The notes under the pieces were generated by a model. It worked only from the letters and a program-made list of their open reading frames with translations, searched no databases and was not told the DNA's origin. Shown in pieces: positions 6,265-9,149 of a stretch of DNA of 9,149 bases. A program made the position numbers and the translations under genes. Origin of the DNA: Opitutales bacterium (GTDB taxonomy: Bacteria; Verrucomicrobiota; Verrucomicrobiia; Opitutales; T3Sed10-336); contig SLOW01000189.1 of NCBI GenBank assembly GCA_007132315.1, positions 1 through 9,149 of the forward strand, written 5' to 3'. The first letter of the stretch is position 1. Each line of letters opens with the position of its first letter.

Positions 6265-7665
6265 ATGGCTGAAAAAAAATTCGACGTCGTCGTCATCGGC
6301 GCCGGACCCGGCGGTTACGTCGCCGCCATCCGCGCCGCACAGCTCGGGCTGAAAACGGCGCTGGTGGAAAAACTTAAAACGCTCGGCGGCACCTGTCTGA
6401 ACATCGGATGCATTCCGAGCAAAGCCCTGCTCCACTCCACAGAAATCTACCACTTTCTGAAACAGCACGGCAAGGATCACGGCCTGAAGGCGAAGTCCCT
6501 CGAAGTTGATGTACCCGCGCTGATGAAAAAAAAGGACGCGGTGGTGTCCAATCTGGTCAAGGGCGTCTCGACTCTGGTCTCAAAGAAAGGGGTAACCGTT
6601 TTTAACGGCACCGGACGCATCAAAGATTCGAATACCGTGGAGATCGAAGGTGCCGACGGCGGAACGATCCGTACCGCGAACATCGTGCTCGCCACCGGCT
6701 CCGCGGTCGCCGAGCTGCCGTCGTTGCAGATCGACGGCAAGACCATCGTCAGCAGCGACCACGCCTTGAGCTTCGATTCCGCCCCGAAGTCGCTGGTTGT
6801 GGTCGGCGGCGGGGCGATCGGTCTGGAATTGGGAGCAGTCTGGGCGCGCCTCGGCAGCGAGGTCACCGTGCTGGAGTTTCTGCCCCGTATCGCACCCGCC
6901 TTCGACCAGGACATTTCCCGGACGCTCGAACGGATTTTCAAGAAGCAGGGTCTCCGTATCGAAACGGGAACGAAAGTGACCGGGGCTGAGAAACGCAAAG
7001 GACGCCTGGTGGTGTCCGCGAAAAAAAAGGATTCCCAGAAGAAATTCGAAGCGGACAGAATCCTGGTGGCAGTCGGGCGCAAACCGGTAACGGAAGGGCT
7101 CGGATTGGAGGAAGCGGGCGTGGAGCTGGATGAACAAAAACGCGTCAAAACGGACGAACGTTTCCGGACCACCGCGAAAAACATTTACGCCATCGGCGAC
7201 CTGATCGCCGGACCCATGCTGGCCCACAAGGCGGAAGAAGAAGGCGTTGCCGTGGCTGAAATCCTGGCCGGAAAACCCGGACACGTGAACTACGAGGTGA
7301 TTCCGAACGTAATTTACACCGACCCCGAAGTCGCCTCGGCCGGTCTCGGAGAAGATGAGGCCAAGGAGCGGAAAATCGACGTCAATATCGGCAAGTTCCC
7401 CTTGTCCGCCAACGGCCGGGCTCTGGCAATGGACGCCACCGACGGGCTGGTCAAGGTCATCGCCTGCAAACGCACCGACCGGGTTCTGGGCGTGCAGGCA
7501 ATCGGAAAAAACGCCTCCGAATTCATCGCCGCCGCGGTGGCCCACATGGAGTATGGGGGCAGTGCGGAGGATATCGCCCGCACCGTCCACGCCCACCCCA
7601 CCGTCTCCGAGTGCCTCAAGGAAGCCGCCCTGGCGGTGGATAAACGGGCCATCCACGCACTTTAG
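6265..7665 (+). CDS. lpdA: Dihydrolipoyl dehydrogenase (E3)
   Basis: E3 is the FAD flavoprotein that reoxidises dihydrolipoyl groups with NAD+. The 466-residue product shows the FAD dinucleotide-binding motif GAGPGG (12-17), the redox-active disulfide in GGTCLNIGCIPSKAL (41-55; Cys44 and Cys49), the NAD-binding motif GGGAIGLELG (181-190), the second FAD motif YAIGDLIAGPMLAHKA (308-323), and the C-terminal HAHPTVSE (442-449) with the catalytic His444-Glu449 pair. Length and order are typical and all catalytic residues are present. It starts 2 bases after the sucB stop, with GAGG at 6254-6257 at good spacing from the ATG, so it belongs to the same operon and probably serves the 2-oxoglutarate complex, though E3 is often shared with pyruvate dehydrogenase or glycine cleavage. 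Three runs of eight A (6272-6279, 6526-6533, 7021-7028) encode lysine pairs and are unusual for this GC-rich DNA. Confidence 0.97.
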   Translation: MAEKKFDVVVIGAGPGGYVAAIRAAQLGLKTALVEKLKTLGGTCLNIGCIPSKALLHSTEIYHFLKQHGKDHGLKAKSLEVDVPALMKKKDAVVSNLVKGVSTLVSKKGVTVFNGTGRIKDSNTVEIEGADGGTIRTANIVLATGSAVAELPSLQIDGKTIVSSDHALSFDSAPKSLVVVGGGAIGLELGAVWARLGSEVTVLEFLPRIAPAFDQDISRTLERIFKKQGLRIETGTKVTGAEKRKGRLVVSAKKKDSQKKFEADRILVAVGRKPVTEGLGLEEAGVELDEQKRVKTDERFRTTAKNIYAIGDLIAGPMLAHKAEEEGVAVAEILAGKPGHVNYEVIPNVIYTDPEVASAGLGEDEAKERKIDVNIGKFPLSANGRALAMDATDGLVKVIACKRTDRVLGVQAIGKNASEFIAAAVAHMEYGGSAEDIARTVHAHPTVSECLKEAALAVDKRAIHAL

Positions 7666-7734
7666 AGTCCTTATTCGAAAACCTCTGCACGTGTCATCGC
7701 AAGATTTCCCGGAAAGCGGCGTCGTGCTGTTGTT
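7666..7734 (+). other. Short spacer between lpdA and the lipoprotein gene
   Basis: These 69 bases contain no convincing intrinsic terminator and no clear promoter. The best candidate structure, gcacg (7688-7692) with cgtgc (7723-7727), has only 5 bp around a 30-base loop, though a short T-rich run follows. Whether the downstream gene is cotranscribed with sucA-sucB-lpdA cannot be decided from sequence alone. Confidence 0.4.
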
Positions 7735-9149
7735 ATGAATCGTTCCAAGCCCTACTGCCATGCCGGACGCCAACAGGCCGACCGGCAAACCATCCCGTTG
7801 CGCCTTTGCCGAAACACTGCCGGGTGCCTGCCGGCAGTCCTGTTTCTCCTGACCGGTTGCGCGGAAGAGCCCCGGACCGCCGAGGTCGATCCCAAACCTC
7901 CGCAGGTCCGCGAACCGGTGATCGAAATCGTCGAGTTGGAAGCCGAGGAAACCGCCCACGATGCGGAGGAGACTCGCGACAACGTGTCCGTGAACCTCCT
8001 GGAGGGCTTCGAGCCCTCCCTCTGGGCTTCCGAAAAGTTGCTGGGCGATCCGGTGGCCCTCGATGTGGACGACCGGGGGCGTGTTTTCGTCACCCAAACC
8101 ACCCGTCACCGCCGCTCCGAATTCGATATCCGCGACCGTCCCGACTGGAGGATTCCCTCCCTCACCTGGAAAACGGTCGAACACCGCCGCGCCTTCCTCC
8201 ACGAGGAACTGGCACCGGAACGGAGCAACGAAAACCAGTGGCTCCCCGACCTCAACGAGGACGGCTCCCACGACTGGCGCGACCTCACCGTGCTCCAGGA
8301 AAGGGTGTACCGCATCGAGGACACCCGGGGCGACGGGCTGGCCGACCGCTCGCAAGTGCTCTACGAAGGGTTTAACGACGAGACTTCCGACATCGCCGCC
8401 GGCGTGCTCGCCTACGGCGACGACGGTATTTACGTGACCGTTGCGCCCGACCTGTGGCGCCTGCGCGACACCACCGGAGACGGCTGGGCGGATGAAAAAC
8501 AGTCCCTCGTCCACGGCTTCGGCGTGCATGTGGGATATTCCGGTCACGGCCTTTCTGGGCCAGTCGTCGGCCCCGACGGCCGGATCTACTGGGCCATTGG
8601 CGACTACGGATTGAACGTCGAGACGCCCGAGGGCGTGCGTTTGGAGTTCCCCAACACCGGTTCCATCGTCCGCGCCAATCCGGACGGGAGCGATTTCGAG
8701 GTTTTTGCCTACGGCTTGCGCAACACGCATGAATTCGGCTTCGACAAGTACGGCAACCTGGTTTCGGTCGATAACGACGGCGACCACGGGGGCGAGCACG
8801 AACGTTTCGTCTATCTGGTTGACGGCTCCGACAGCGGCTGGCGCATCAACTGGCAGTTCGGCAAGTACGACGACCCGGCGAACAACGACTACAAGGTCTG
8901 GATGGACGAGGAACTCTTTCGTCCGCGTTTCGACGAGCAAGCCGCCTATATTCTGCCGCCCGTCGCCGCCTTCCGCTCCGGCCCCTCCGGATTCGCCTAC
9001 AATCCCGGGACCGCCTTCACCGAGGAGTGGCGGGATCACTTCTTCGTCACCCATTTCGTGGGCTCGCCGCCGCAGTCCCGGATCGTCGCCTTTCGCCTGG
9101 AGGAGGACGGCGCCGGCTTCGAACTGGCGCGCCAGGAAACCCTGCTTTC
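7735..9149 (+). CDS. PVC-type membrane-bound dehydrogenase lipoprotein, N-terminal part (cut by right edge)
   Basis: The frame from ATG 7735 stays open to the window end (471 codons, incomplete). A lipobox LTGC (39-42) follows a hydrophobic stretch, predicting cleavage before Cys42 and an envelope lipoprotein. A flexible acidic tether follows (about 43-85), then a beta-propeller of the glucose/sorbosone dehydrogenase type as found in the 'Piru/Ver' PVC dehydrogenase family. Recognisable pieces are LLEGFEPSLWASEKLLGDPVALDVDDRGRVFV (residues 88-119), GHGLSGPVVGPDGRIYWAIG (270-289), YGLRNTHEFGFDKYGNLVSV (326-345), NDGDHGGEHER (347-357) and GSDSGWRINWQF (364-375). Three DxxxDGxxD calcium-loop-like motifs start at 172, 196 and 245. 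Family members often continue into HEAT-like repeats and a C-terminal cytochrome c (CxxCH), which would lie beyond the window. Substrate unknown. With ATG 7735 the signal peptide has a long n-region; an in-frame TTG at 7798 would give a more typical 20-residue one. No Shine-Dalgarno decides between them. Confidence 0.87.
   Translation, partial: MNRSKPYCHAGRQQADRQTIPLRLCRNTAGCLPAVLFLLTGCAEEPRTAEVDPKPPQVREPVIEIVELEAEETAHDAEETRDNVSVNLLEGFEPSLWASEKLLGDPVALDVDDRGRVFVTQTTRHRRSEFDIRDRPDWRIPSLTWKTVEHRRAFLHEELAPERSNENQWLPDLNEDGSHDWRDLTVLQERVYRIEDTRGDGLADRSQVLYEGFNDETSDIAAGVLAYGDDGIYVTVAPDLWRLRDTTGDGWADEKQSLVHGFGVHVGYSGHGLSGPVVGPDGRIYWAIGDYGLNVETPEGVRLEFPNTGSIVRANPDGSDFEVFAYGLRNTHEFGFDKYGNLVSVDNDGDHGGEHERFVYLVDGSDSGWRINWQFGKYDDPANNDYKVWMDEELFRPRFDEQAAYILPPVAAFRSGPSGFAYNPGTAFTEEWRDHFFVTHFVGSPPQSRIVAFRLEEDGAGFELARQETLL

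Noticed and set aside
7688..7734. Possible intrinsic terminator after lpdA
   Set aside because: Only a 5-bp stem with a 30-base loop and a broken T-rich tail; too weak to call.
6580..9054. An 824-codon open frame on the minus strand opposite lpdA and the lipoprotein gene
   Set aside because: It lies antisense to two genes with clear family motifs, spans their intergenic gap, and its translation shows no recognisable domain. Long antisense frames are expected from the GC-biased third codon positions.

Overview
The window reads as ordinary chromosomal DNA from a GC-rich bacterium, most likely of the PVC superphylum and probably Verrucomicrobiota (an Opitutae-like lineage). The main support is the last gene, an N-terminal piece of a 'PVC-type membrane-bound dehydrogenase' lipoprotein, a family heavily expanded in Planctomycetes and Verrucomicrobia. 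A bacterial SUI1/YciH-like initiation factor fits this but is not diagnostic. The taxonomic call is inference from gene content; no rRNA or other direct marker is present.

Layout. (1) Bases 1-301 hold no convincing gene. They are visibly richer in A+T than the rest and contain half of a palindromic repeat at the left edge, an inverted pair of near-identical 'GAGGAAA..TCATGACAA' modules that each open a tiny ORF, and three hairpins just before ruvB. (2) ruvB (302-1336, +) encodes the Holliday-junction branch-migration motor. (3) A 16-bp-stem hairpin overlaps the ruvB stop codon and fills the convergent junction with the next genes. (4) A two-gene minus-strand unit (2030 to 1390) carries a small helical protein of unknown function followed, with an ATGA overlap, by a SUI1-domain initiation-factor-like protein. 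(5) A 124-bp divergent intergenic region follows. (6) A complete 2-oxoglutarate dehydrogenase operon sucA-sucB-lpdA (2155-7665, +) supplies E1, E2 and E3, tightly packed (11-bp overlap, then a 2-bp gap). (7) A lipoprotein beta-propeller dehydrogenase gene (7735 to beyond the right edge, +) is cut off by the window.

The three suc/lpd products form one machine. E1 (thiamine diphosphate) decarboxylates 2-oxoglutarate and reductively succinylates the lipoyl group of E2; E2 passes the succinyl group to CoA; E3 reoxidises the lipoyl group with FAD and NAD+. All key catalytic residues are visible in all three. The truncated lipoprotein is probably an independent envelope enzyme.

I found no CRISPR array, transposase, phage gene, tRNA or rRNA, and no clear sign of a new multi-gene system. 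The more unusual points are the palindromic repeats around ruvB, the inverted start-site modules at 34-185, the coupled small protein/SUI1 pair, and the strongly acidic inter-domain linkers of the E2 protein.
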